64,000 nt of DNA from Tigriopus japonicus (Eukaryota > Arthropoda > Copepoda > Harpacticoida > Harpacticidae): assembly GCA_010645155.1 (NCBI GenBank), contig CM021317.1, forward strand, positions 14,362,695 through 14,426,694, given 5' to 3'. A program made the translations under genes and the position numbers. This document shows positions 26,001-36,430 of this stretch, one piece after another. Positions within the stretch are counted from its first letter, which is position 1. Each line of letters opens with the position of its first letter. Below the pieces are notes generated by a model, which did not search any database, was not told the DNA's origin, and saw nothing but the letters and a program-made list of their open reading frames with translations.

Positions 26001-27925
26001 GGAGACCATTTTGAGTAGTTGATCTACTCAATCTTTTGTTTCCTACTTGTAATTAAATCGAACCACTTGATGATAGGTGTACCATGTTTTTAGAAGAATT
26101 CATTGTTTCAATGTGCAATCCATTACTAATTAGAGATCTTGGCAAGCAAATATTATTTTTACTTCTTTTCAGATTGAAACAGTTTTTAGAAAGAATGCTA
26201 TCTCGTTAAAAAACAAACATGCGACACGCCACAAAATGGGACAGGGACGTGCCTCAAAACATAGATTTTGGAATGCTTCAAAAATCATTCCAATTTAACC
26301 TTAAACTTCTTCAGAGGGTAAATCGCCCAATAATACCAAAATATCAGAAGAATGTCGCATGATCGCATGAATGTCACATGGACTTCATTTTTCTTACAAA
26401 ATGCGAATCTATAAGATAAAATAATGCATCTTTTGCATCAATGCTCTTCATCAAAACTTATCAAGTTGGTCAAATTTGACCAGTTTGGTTGACCTACTTG
26501 CTCGCTTCGTTTGAATATCAATTTCACTCATTCAAACAACTCGAGTGTATGTACCAAAATCAAGTCAGTTAAACGGCTTTGGAGTACATTCATAAAACAG
26601 GGGCTGTATTTTGAATGCAGCTGATGTCCTTTGAGTATTCTTGAGCAACGTTAATCTGACTTGAATTTAGGTATCATGTTAAGTGTATTTATTCATTTTA
26701 CTGGAGAGTCCAGAACGTTCTTTGTATCCTCAACAACTGACCTAGTATTGAGTCAAATGAATTTTTGTTAAAGAAAAATCTCTCAACAAAATTTCAATTG
26801 CAGAGGACGGTTTGAGAGTTCACTTAACTTTTTGACTTTACTCAATGTGACTTGAGTTTGCTGTACTTGAATAATTCGAATTAGTACACTTAACATGCCA
26901 CCTAAAAGCATACTCAAGCTATGACAACTAATGCAATACCGTGTACCACCCAGATGGGAAACCTGCTAATAGGTTAGATGTTTTGTGTTTGTTGATGAAT
27001 TCTTCAAAATTCATCAACATTGATGAATATTGAATTCTTCAAGGGGCATACTTTGTCATAAGACTTCCACACTTTTTAGATCTTTTTACGCTCTCAAGTT
27101 GCCATAAATACTCTATATCAGGGGTCGGCAACCGGTGAGCCGCGGCCCACATGTGGGCCCAAGAGCTGTGGGGAAAGTCCAAAAAAGTATGCCCATGAGA
27201 CATCTTTAGTACTGTACTCGTGGGCCCAAAGCTCTTTAATCGTTAATTTGTTGGCCTTGACCAAAAAGTGGTTGCCGACCCCTGCTCCATATGAATGTTA
27301 GCTTCTTCTTAGTCAATGTTTCAACATTTTTTTTATTGAAAATTGCCCCAACAGCTATGAACTATGCTTGAAGTCAACAATGGAAGAATGCTTGTGACAA
27401 AACTCGGCACAGACAAAACATATGAGCTAAATTATCAATTACTCCAACATGGGGCCTTCTTGACTACCAACAACCCGGTTTCCATTCTTCGACGGTTATA
27501 CGATATTATTAAGATTCAAGTTATAGCCCTACCCCGATCATGATTTTCTTCTCCACATCATCCATGATGGCGTCGAAGCTCTCCGGCTTCTCTGGAGGAT
27601 TTTCCGGTACTAGTTCTTGCAAGTACCCGGGTTCAATGCTCGGCGTCACACGTCGAGCATCAATGTTATCCAGATAGTCCACGATGTAATCCACCATCTC
27701 CCGACCACGTTTTCGGAACTCTAGACCATCCATGGCTCGATTCAAAGAACTGGGCTTGACTGGTCTCTTTGGGGGATTTTCTGCAAAGACATTACCACAA
27801 AAAGGGGTTGATTGAAACTCTCGAATTCCTCAAAGTAAGTGGTGACATGGGGCTTTTTGCTCGGGATTGTCGGCGATTTATTACTCACTTCGCCGACCAC
27901 AAGGGCTGATCCATGCTGCTAACAT
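20052..27925 (-). CDS. Tdc: tyrosine decarboxylase (aromatic amino acid decarboxylase family)
   Basis: PLP-dependent group II decarboxylase, expected to convert tyrosine to tyramine in the cytosol (octopamine precursor). Exons: 27925-27889, 27780-27533, 25368-25255, 25168-25117, 24093-24023, 23945-23706, 23562-23463, 23232-23129, 23049-22891, 22691-22518, 22293-22128, 22058-21997, 20411-20052; total 628 residues, every junction in phase. Motifs in order: [42 protein letters not shown] (His about 222), TLGTT, WLHVDAS (Asp about 301), [13 protein letters not shown] (PLP Lys about 333), [17 protein letters not shown] with the catalytic-loop Tyr, and [14 protein letters not shown]. The C-terminal [16 protein letters not shown] is typical of invertebrate tyrosine decarboxylases rather than DDC or HDC. 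Oddities: NPNKW where the family has NPHKW, and IMIGMTHW for IMPGVTHW. Start is ATG 27925 with TAG in frame upstream; ATG 27733 is the alternative. Confidence 0.92.
20412..21996 (-). other. last intron of the tyrosine decarboxylase gene
   Basis: A 1.6-kb AT-rich intron separating the conserved catalytic body from the C-terminal exon. No repeat or gene recognised. Confidence 0.6.
24094..25116 (-). other. decarboxylase intron with TCTA microsatellite
   Basis: A 1.0-kb intron. At about 24509-24540 it contains a short (TCTA/TCTG) tract after AATAAA-like sequence, of the kind that ends some LINE or SINE copies. The body upstream was not assignable. Confidence 0.5.
25369..27532 (-). other. longest decarboxylase intron
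   Basis: A 2.16-kb intron. Its only identified content is the hAT-A copy at 27119-27284. The rest is AT-rich, without recognisable coding or repeats. Confidence 0.6.
27119..27284 (+). mobile_element. hAT-A non-autonomous element, copy 2
   Basis: A 166-bp element with ends CAGGGGTCGGCAACC and GGTTGCCGACCCCTG, perfect 15-bp inverted repeats. Flanking 8-mers ctctatat (27111-27118) and ctccatat (27285-27292) differ at one base. It lies in a decarboxylase intron and is shorter than copy 1 by internal deletion. Confidence 0.9.
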
Positions 27926-29134
27926 GGTCTATTTCAAGCCAAGTTGTAAGGTGAAGGAATGTTCAAGGTAGTTCGAGAGGGAGGATTTTGGTATCTTGTG
28001 TTGCAGTCGTTGACGCAAAACGGACTGACTTTCAATTTGCTTGCCGATCATCCAGGGTAAGAATGGACGGATGGATGGATCGCCATGGCAATTTCAATGA
28101 ATCTCACGGCTCATAGTACATTCGATAGGGCAACAACCAGTTCAACGACAGAGGGCTACTGACATTAGATGATGACTCTAATGATTTAGAGTTATCAGGA
28201 AAGTGCAAATACGCCATTTTGCACTTTTTTGAAAATAATACACTTTTCTGTTCAATTTGTTGCAATTAAAAAGACTCAAAAATTAGCAATTGTTTAGGGT
28301 GAGCACTTTTTATTGAGTTTACAACAAAGTTTAACAATAAAATTTGTGGCGCTGTGGCTCGTTTCAATGATTTTGTTTGAAGATTTCTGCTAGTAGTCAG
28401 ACAAAATTTCATTACAGGGTCCCAAGACATACAATAAAAAGCAATCTTATTTAGATGAACATGAAATAGAAGTACACCAGAGCTAAAGTAATTAATTTCT
28501 GATCTAGCCTCCCGCTACTTAGTTAAAAGAAAAGAAAAAAAATGTTCCTCTTTTACACATTTCATCTGCAAGTCCCATATCTATATTTTCATTGTCTACT
28601 TTTCTAGGCACTTTAATTTGCAATTTTTAATCTTATTATCTGCGCTTTTCTGACATCTCTAATGATGATTATGCCGAATAGTTTGAACAGAGCTTGGGAG
28701 GGAATCCCTGTGGATTTGTAATCAGGTATTGTTTATCCATCAAGGAAGGATGAGATGAAATGATGTCAAATTGTTTTCCTCAATCCTCAATCATCTGAAT
28801 TTCACAATGTACAATAAAAAATGCAACCTTAAAATTTTAGAATCTAGAATGGATGGTTTAACGTCATAGGAAAATAAGCTTCTTACAGCTTCTTTTTCTC
28901 ATAATACATTCAGTAAATCAGTGTTATGTCAAACACACTTAAAGCATAAAGTTTGTTGATTACCTATCTTTAATAATTTTAACTTGTAACTATTTTTTCT
29001 AGTCAGCTTCAAGCCACTTGTTCCATTCAACGGATTTCTACTAGCATGGCAAATTCTCATTCTAAGTAAGCTAAATCCAAAATTTCAATCTCAGTATTGA
29101 ATTTTTTTGGAGCGACACAAGGAATAGTAATTTG
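27926..29134. other. decarboxylase 5' flank, no gene recognised
   Basis: Presumed to contain the promoter and 5' UTR of the decarboxylase. No convincing TATA box or initiator could be singled out in this AT-rich stretch. Confidence 0.4.
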
Positions 29135-29437
29135 TAGTGATGAACCGAAAGGGCTCATAACCGAAACCGGGCTTAACCGAAACCGAAACTGAAAGCAGCT
29201 GACTACAAAATTGTATAAATGCAAAATTCACCTTAAAAATTCGAATTGCTCATGTGTTCGATGTTGAGTAGTCGCAAATTTTGAAATATTGAAAAAAATA
29301 AAAAAATAAAAACGATTTTATTGTCAAACTCCATCTTTTATAGTGCATGCCTCCTTTTGTTTTCAGTAGGCATAACCAAAACCGAAACCGAAATTTCGGC
29401 CATAATTTCGACCGAAAGCGCTTTTGGTCCATCGCAA
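29135..29437 (+). mobile_element. hAT-B non-autonomous element, copy 1
   Basis: A 303-bp element starting TAGTGATGAACCGAAAG and ending near CTTTTGGTCCATCGCAA. It is flanked by a perfect 8-bp duplication, gtaatttg, at 29127-29134 and 29438-29445. Subterminal zones consist of repeated CCGAAA hexamers on one side and the complement on the other. The middle is unique AT-rich DNA shared with the other copies. Confidence 0.88.
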
Positions 29438-30143
29438 GTAATTTGGCTACACCTTTGATTATTTTTAAAACTTAAAACATAGTTGTATCAATGTTCTTCT
29501 AGAAAATGTCGTTCAATGTTTTGTCACAAGATTTACTAATAGCCGAAATATGTTTCCATTTATTTTGTATTTAAGGTATCGTAGAGGTAAGATTGATGTG
29601 GAGTTTTTTCAGAACGCCATTTAACCCAGCTCTGACAGGTTCTAATCAAGTTCATTTGAAGCAGGATCCTTTCGGGAGTACGCAAATGTCAGAAGAACTT
29701 GTCTTACTTGGCGGCACGTGAAACACTGAACTAGGTGAGGGAGGGAAGGAGGGAGTACACGGGCACGTGACACTTCATATCGTTCTTTTTAGCATCGGAT
29801 AAAGAAGGACCTCAAGAAGTCTGGTCAAGAATGGGATTTATTATGGAGGACTGATGTTCCTGGAGGTTTGCGTATTCCTTTATTTTCTCTGCTCTCAGGA
29901 TGAGTTACAAAAATGCAACTTATTCTGAATACATTTTTTTGTATGTATAGGTTTTGTTGGAATGTATTTGATTATTGCATTGTGGGGTAAATTACTCCGC
30001 AATTCAGAGCTAAAAAGAGGATATGAATTGCTTAAGTAGCACAATCAAAGAAGTCTACACATGTGAATTGGTTCAGCTTTGTCCATGTGTTTGGTACTTA
30101 AAAAAAGGGTGTGGTTTTCCTGATCTTTTAATAGAATTTGAAC

Positions 30144-30516
30144 ACTTAGCTGTATCAAGTTCAATTTTAAGCGCTTCTTTGCATTTTGGAGACTTTATGG
30201 GAAAATGAGCAGATTTTGATTTATAAAATTTTAAAAAAAATATCAAGAAAGAGTTCCTTCCTAAAACTTAAACATCAGATGTTTGTCTATAGGTAGCTTT
30301 AGAAGTTTGTATCAGAAAAATCAAATTCAAAAATACCTGACGGGAAAACCACTTGTTTTCGTATTCACGTTCGAATCAAATTTCCCCCCCAAAAAAAATC
30401 TGAAAATTATTTTTGATCCCCTAAACCACTCTTGAAAATCACGTTTTTCTGCTCATTTTCCCATGAAGTCTCCAAAATGCAAAGAAGCGCTTAAAATTGA
30501 ACTTGATACAGCTAAG
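30144..30516. repeat. inverted repeat, 68-bp arms
   Basis: Arms 30144-30211 and 30449-30516 are inverse copies with one mismatch in 68 bases, separated by 237 bp. The right arm is part of a longer dispersed sequence (about 30290-30590) that recurs at about 38455-38780, with motifs GTCTCCAAAATGCAAA and AAATGCAAATAAGGGC. The near identity implies a recent inverted duplication or an element still exchanging sequence. No protein is encoded. Confidence 0.8.
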
Positions 30517-30590
30517 CGCTCAAAATGCAAATAAGGGCCCAAAATGCAATTAAAAGTTTTTTCATCAAATTCCTAAGCCTACTCATCGCA
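30290..30590 (+). repeat. dispersed repeat (GCAAATAAGGGC family), copy 1
   Basis: Shares with 38455-38780 the order TTTTCGTATYCAC, AAATCAAATTTCC, TGATCCCCTAA.CACTC, CACGTTTTTCT, GTCTCCAAAATGCAAA and GCAAATAAGGGC. Boundaries are uncertain and the class is unknown. Confidence 0.6.
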
Positions 30591-31754
30591 AAACTTTTCT
30601 AAATAAAAACTCACGAATAAAAACACACCTCTTCATTTCTCTTTCCTTTCTTCCTTAGCTATATTTTTTCTCTCTTTTTTTTATAGGTTTTAAGATTCAT
30701 TCTTCCTTTTTTCATAATGCATAGATCTTATTTTGTCGAGAGATTTTTCAAATTAGTTCCATTTGTAATTGGTGACTAAGCTGCACTTGGGCGTATTTCA
30801 TCCCACTAAAAAAGGTTTTATTAGCTCTTAGATGGTTAAACATATATTTTCCATTCTTTTGATATATTTGCCGATTTTATTAAGCCTTAAACAAGCAAAA
30901 TATCGGGGTTAATAACGTGAGAGAAAACATTTCTTTCTTCATGACTGAAGAGAACGTAACCGAAAACTTAACGCTGTTAGTATCATATTATTTTAGTTAC
31001 TATTAGAGTCGTTCTTATTTGCCACCTTTGAGCGTAAATTTCTAGGATGCTGTACTTAATATTACAGGCCTCATCCGACAGGATAATCATTGAGTCAAGT
31101 TCTTCGATAAGCATTTTCATGAGCTTCTTTTCAGAGGAATTCCCTCGAGTCCAATTGAACTCGATATTGCTTTTCGTCGACGGTGAAATATCGTGCCAAG
31201 AAGTTAGCGTATGATGACGGGTTTTGATCCAACACGATCTGCCTAAGATCAAACTATGAGGCTAATGACCTGTTCCTTCCGGTTCATCAAAGAGCCTAAA
31301 GAACTAACAATTCGTATTTCTAGACAGAACTAAACCTAAAATACAAAGATCGAAAGGGCAGAGAATACACATCACCTTTGTTTGAATGTGATCAATTTTG
31401 TACACATGTATTCTTGGTTCAGGAAAAGACGGTGGTTTCGCATTAATACAGTTGGTCTCATTCCATTCTTCTAAGCGCACTGACACCGTTCAGATGCTTG
31501 CTGGCTAAATAAAGGTTGGTTGAACTTACTCACTCTTAAGGTACGAATGACTTTGCCGTTCAAACTAGATCACAAAGACAAAGCACGGATGTTTTTTTGG
31601 TACACCAACACTCAAACATACGCTTTCAGGATCGCCACCGGTTGAAAAGTCGTCATGCGGATCTAAGTTGGCACCACTGCTCACAACGGAGAGGCATTTA
31701 CACTGAGCCAGAAACGATACGTTTCTGCATAGAACTGGCCACCAGGTGCTAGAG
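30591..31754. other. no gene recognised
   Basis: A minus-strand open frame of 89 codons at 30983-31252 (for example KLMKMLIEELDSMIILSDEA) is mildly protein-like but has no recognised family or splice partners. Possibly a transposon relic. Confidence 0.3.
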
Positions 31755-31979
31755 CAGGGGTCGGCAACCGGTGATTTTGGTGGGCCCAGGAGTTGGGGAA
31801 AATTTGAAGATAATGGCCGAGAGCCATCCATTGAACTGAACTTGTGGGCCCAAAGATCTGTGATTGTTCAATTGTGAGCCCCTAAACCCATTAAATTCTG
31901 TTTTGTGGGCCCCTGAGCAAACTAGTTAAATTTGGTGGGTCATAACCCCAAAGTGGTTGCCGACCCTTGCGCTAAAGTT
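31755..31979 (+). mobile_element. hAT-A non-autonomous element, copy 3
   Basis: A 225-bp element with ends CAGGGGTCGGCAACC and GGTTGCCGACCCTTG. Flanking 8-mers tgctagag and cgctaaag agree at six of eight positions, so this copy is older than copy 1. Confidence 0.82.
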
Positions 31980-32002
31980 TTCATACCAATGATTCTAAAA
32001 AC

Positions 32003-32333
32003 TAGTGATTGACTGAAGGGTCTCTTAACCGAAATCGAAAGTTTCTGACAAAAAAGGGCTTGACCGAAACTTAAAGGCAGTGTGTCCCGAAATTTCGGTT
32101 TCGGTATTGGTTTCGTATATTCCTACCAATGCACTGTAAAGAGTGGAGTTTGACAAAAAAGTCGAAGAGTTTTGTTCTGTCCAAAAACTTCTGAAACTTA
32201 AGTTTTCCATTTTTCAAAATTGGACACACGAGCAAATTGAATATTTAAAGTGAATTTTAAAGTCAGCTGCTTTCGGTTTCAGTTAAACCATCTTTCGGCC
32301 GTAATTTCTGGTTTTGGTTAAGGTGCTGACTTC
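32003..32333 (+). mobile_element. hAT-B element, copy 2 (decayed)
   Basis: Begins TAGTGATTGACTGAAGG and carries the CCGAAA-type subterminal repeats, the central TGACAAAAAAG block and the inverse TTTCGG repeats. The right end is degraded and no clear target duplication is seen. Confidence 0.65.
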
Positions 32334-33111
32334 CATATCCACCATAGTACTTGTACCCATTCACAAGTCTCCGAAATTGATTTTTAGAAAGATTGTATTT
32401 TGCTCTTTTTGAAAAGACCAGTTCATGAATCCAATGTAAACACTGGCTAAAGCCTGTCGTAAAAAAAGCAACTGCTTCGGATTTTAATTCAGTTCAGGAC
32501 ACATGCACTTGAAAGATTTTTTTTTCCTGTTTCATTTGGACCCAGATAATAATAGTATGAGTTGGACAGACTTTGGTCCAACGCTTTCAAAATGTATTGA
32601 TGTATTCACACACTAGAATCATGGCCAAATTTGAGAGCATATTTAACAATTAAATCGGTAACATTTATCAATGATGGTCAACCATCATTTGAAGTCGGTC
32701 TATTTTAGAGAACATTCAGTTCTGTTATAATTTTGTCTTGAATTTTGTTTGCTGTTGTTTCTCTCATATACCTTTAAATCAACTATTAAAGGAAATGAGA
32801 TCTCTAAAATTTATCACTTGCAAGGCAAGTGAGTGTGCTCCCAATATCAACAGTTTCAAAAATGTTTAAACAAGTTCACATTTGAAGGCTTTTTTCATTA
32901 TATTTGATTAATGAAGCCTCGACTAAACTTGAGTTCTAGTGCATGAACAAACTCTTTTCAAGTTTTGTACCATTGTACAATTGCGATGAAGTTCGAAGGG
33001 TACACCATGGTCAGAAACCGGTTTGTCAGACTGTGTTCAATCTTATTTCAAGACCAGCGAGATTTACGGTTAATCATAACACATGAATGTACCCCCTAAA
33101 TCAATTATATT
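32334..33111. other. no gene recognised
   Basis: AT-rich spacer between two hAT-B copies. Nothing identifiable was found. Confidence 0.45.
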
Positions 33112-33457
33112 TAGTGATGGACCGAAAGGGCTCATAACCGAAACCGAAAGTTTCGGCCGAAAGAGGGCTTAACAGAAACCGAAACCGAAACCGAAAGCAG
33201 CTGATTACAAAATTGTTCAAATGCAAAATCTGCCTTAAAAATTAGAATGCTCATGTGTTCGATGTTGGGTAGTCGCAAATTTTGAAAAATCGGAAAGCTT
33301 AAATTTCAGAGGTTTTTGGATCAATTTTTTTTTGATTTTGTTGTCAAACTCCATTTTACATAGTGCTTGTCTGCTTTCGGTTTCGGTAGGCATAACCGAA
33401 ACCGAAACCGAAATTTCGGCCGTAATTTCGGCCGAAAGCGCTTTCGGTCCATCACTA
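33112..33457 (+). mobile_element. hAT-B non-autonomous element, copy 3
   Basis: A 346-bp copy with intact ends TAGTGATGGACCGAAAG and CTTTCGGTCCATCACTA. Flanking 8-mers attatatt (33104-33111) and attataat (33458-33465) match at seven of eight. It contains runs of CCGAAA at the left and TTTCGG or CCGAAA at the right. With copy 5 it gives the best picture of the family. Confidence 0.88.
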
Positions 33458-34476
33458 ATTATAATCACTAAATAGCGTGCAAGCTTTAGTCCGGCTGATT
33501 TGGCAAGCGGGGCGGAATGCGTTGAATTTATGAGGAAAAAGTCGCCATCACAACTGTTGAGCGGACAATTAGTGTGACCAAACATGCGAATCAAGATCAA
33601 CTTTTTTAAACTCGTTCTTGAAGCCACTAGTTAGTTTTTTTCCATATATGCATTGGATTAACCCTACATAACGCAAAAGCTTAAATTTGTGTTCTTCCTT
33701 CCAATGACTTATTCAATGTATTGGCAAAAAAGTTCCTAGTTGAAGTATTCAAATCCAAAGAATGGTCACCTGGTGACTTCTTTGGTTCTTTCAAGAAAGT
33801 GACCACTAGCAATAACAAAAAATGACCCAAAAACATTACTCAATTCCACATTTGACTCATCAATTGCATGCTTGACATTTGCCTACACACACATTTCAAA
33901 TGTTCCCGCACTTTTGTCCGCTCAACAGTTGGCGACAGGAAACACATTTTTAGGCTTACACTCGGTCTAGTATTAATAGATGTCAATGCTGTACCCTGAT
34001 TAGCTCATTCTTTTGATCTATGGTACCTTCTAGCAGTGGTAAAGTGGTAATAGGTGACTGACTGAATAAACTTAAGAGGAAAAAGAGATTTAAACGCCCA
34101 AAATATATTTTGTTTTAGAAAAAACATAAAATAAGGGTAAATGGTCGAGACTACAACGGACCTAAATTCAATTTCTTAGATAGAGATGGGCAATAAAATA
34201 AGACGTCTTTTAAGCAATATTTGATTGCTAGGTCACAATACTAATGTACCCCCAAAAATTGCACTCCGACATTAAAATTGGACTTGATTACGAACTTATT
34301 GGTACGTACCGAAGCCAGCAGAACAGAAATTTTCTGTCCCATTTCTTTTAGGTTACACAAAGTTCCTACTTTGCTCTTCGCTCAAGGGAGTCAAACCCGA
34401 GAGAAATTTGTTTTGGAAAAGAGGTACTAAATTAAATCTGATAGAAAAAATACTTTGAAATTCGATGAGGTCAAAC
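33458..34476. other. no gene recognised
   Basis: AT-rich sequence without recognisable coding or repeat ends. Confidence 0.4.
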
Positions 34477-34723
34477 TAAAGGTGGGCGATAAGGCGGTGT
34501 CGTTGTCGACATCTCGACACCGACACCGGCTTTTCCATCATTTGGTGTCAGTGTGGACACGGGCCTTTTGTGTCGAGAAGGTTACAAGGTTTCATGATTC
34601 CTTCAAAAATACGAAAAAACACTACATTAACACTTTCACAACCGATGTCGATATCTGTGTCGACTTTAACAATTTGGCCGGTGTCGGTGTCGATGCCGAA
34701 AATGCCGGTGTCGCTCATCCCTT
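34477..34723 (+). mobile_element. hAT-C non-autonomous element, copy 1
   Basis: A 247-bp element starting TAAAGGTGGGCGATAAG and ending GTCGCTCATCCCTT. It has a perfect 8-bp duplication, ggtcaaac, at 34469-34476 and 34724-34731. Subterminal DNA is full of GTCGACACCGACACC-type motifs. It is inserted in a LINE remnant whose sequence resumes at 34732. Confidence 0.9.
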
Positions 34724-35400
34724 GGTCAAACAACTTCGGCAGGTTTGCGAAAGGTGGAAGAGGGCCAAAGATGTTTCACTCGGAAAATCACAGGCATGAG
34801 AGCTCTCCAATATTGGGAGAAACGGGAGAAAATCCATAAGTTAGGGCTGTACAGTACTCATAGAAGGTATGAAAGGTTTCTGTTACTGTATGTCTTCAAG
34901 AGCATTCATGGGCCCTGTCCAAAAAAAGGATTTAAGATTAATCGAAGCCACCGTACAGGATTTTGATCGCACTCTGAGAGCATCTGTAAATCCCAAGGAA
35001 TCTCGGCTAATTCGAACAATGAAGTCCTTCTCTCCTTTATCAGGCTCCTTCATGGGTCAATTTGTTGCTCATCATCAGGGCTGCACATTTCATGAAAATG
35101 CATTTTACTTCACCCATTTTTTCCCATTTTTTTGCACTTTTTGGTTAATTTGCATTTTTGCATTATATCAAAATTTGGTGCATTTTTCTGGCATTTTTTT
35201 CTCTGTTCTTTGCATTGTCATTTAACTTTTTGCATTTGCTTTTGCAGTTTTTGGCATTTTTTGATGTATATTTTGCCATTAATATTTGCATTATTTGTGC
35301 AGCCCTCCTCATCTGTTTTCGTCGGGAATATGTAGGAGCTGATCCTCTAACAGCGATTAAGGCGGGATTAGAAAATTATTCCTGATTAACCCATTATTCA
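34724..35400 (+). mobile_element. LINE fragment interrupted by two insertions
   Basis: Non-LTR retrotransposon remnant. The frame at 34745-34966 encodes CFTRKITGMRALQYWEKREK followed by LGLYSTHRRYERFLLLYVFK, which matches the region just after the reverse transcriptase domain in CR1/Jockey-like ORF2 proteins. Part of the 3' end resumes at 35308-35400 (GGGAATATGTAGGAGCTGAT) and aligns with the LINE tails at 48501 and 49167. Frame changes and stops show it is dead. It is interrupted by hAT-C at its left side and by the element at 35076. Confidence 0.75.
35076..35307 (+). mobile_element. hAT-D-like non-autonomous element, copy 2
   Basis: Ends CAGGGCTGCACATTTC and TTTGTGCAGCCCTC resemble the hAT-D ends at 36750. 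Flanking 8-mers ctcatcat and ctcatctg agree at six of eight. The interior has repeated TTTTTGCATTTT and TTTGCA units similar to those in hAT-D. It is inserted in the LINE remnant. Confidence 0.65.
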
Positions 35401-35405
35401 ATCTA

Positions 35406-35704
35406 CCAGTGAAATTTGGTGAACCAAATATCATTGAACCTAAGTTTCGGTTATGCCTACCGAAGCCGAAACCAGCCATGTACTACAAAGAATGGACTTT
35501 GACTACAATGATTTGATGAATGACTACGATGATTTTTTGGGTTCAAAATGTCAGATTTTTAAGAATTACCCACCTTTGTACACATGAGCAATGCAATTTC
35601 AAAGTGAATTTTATTGGTACATATTCTTTTAGTCATGCTGCTTTCGGTCTCTCTTTCGGCCGAAACTTTTGGTTTCGGCTAATAGCCCTTCCTGCCCATC
35701 ACCA
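35406..35704 (+). mobile_element. hAT-B element, copy 4 (old)
   Basis: Has the family order CCAGTG..TTTCGGTTATGCCTACCGAA..GACTACAATGA..TTTCGGCCGAAAC..CCCATCACC, but is heavily diverged. Ends are approximate and no target duplication is apparent. Confidence 0.5.
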
Positions 35705-36430
35705 ATATAAATGTTAAACGTAAACGTTGAAATTGATGATAATCAATTTTCAGGGATTCCCATCCCTTAGCAGTTGTGAAAAAGTGCAAAAACAATCCAC
35801 AAAAACAGGAATCCACTCAGAGATTAATCGTTCGTTATTTTCATCTGCTTGTCTGAAAAATTTGCAGCACTAAACTATTTAAAAGTTGTATAAACAAATG
35901 TGAATAAAGGGGGACTAGTGTTTTTTCTGTCGATTCTTGTTGTAATATCAGCGGCATTTAATACGGCAAAAAACAAACCAATTATTAAATTTTGAATTCA
36001 AGTGTTCCATTTACCTTGCTGGTAAGTTAGCACTCGTTATGAAATTGAAATTGATTAGTTTACTTCAAATATGAAATACCTACAAAATTAAATAATAAAA
36101 AAGGCAAACTTAGTTCCTATCGAAGAGTGCTGCAGAACTTTTGTACGCAGAGGAAATCAGAAGTTGTATGCATTCAAATTTTCAAGACACATTTTGGATG
36201 GGTTTTGGTTTGCGCGCTTATTTTGATATTTTCAATGTGTTTGTCTTTTCTTTGAATTGAAGGTACCTAACATATTTTCACTTAAAAGTGTTTCAAATAT
36301 TGCAACGGCATTACAACATTGTCCACCAACCTCATTATCACGTTCAAGATAAGCAAATTGCTCACGTCAAAAACACCGTCGTGAGATAAAACATATTTAT
36401 TGACCTCTTTGGTCTGAAACAAAGCGCATC
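35705..36430. promoter_or_regulatory. upstream region of the GILT-like gene
   Basis: AT-rich 5' flank. No TATA box or transcription start can be assigned. The stretch immediately before the start codon is aacaaagcgcatcATG, an acceptable animal start context only in part. Confidence 0.3.
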
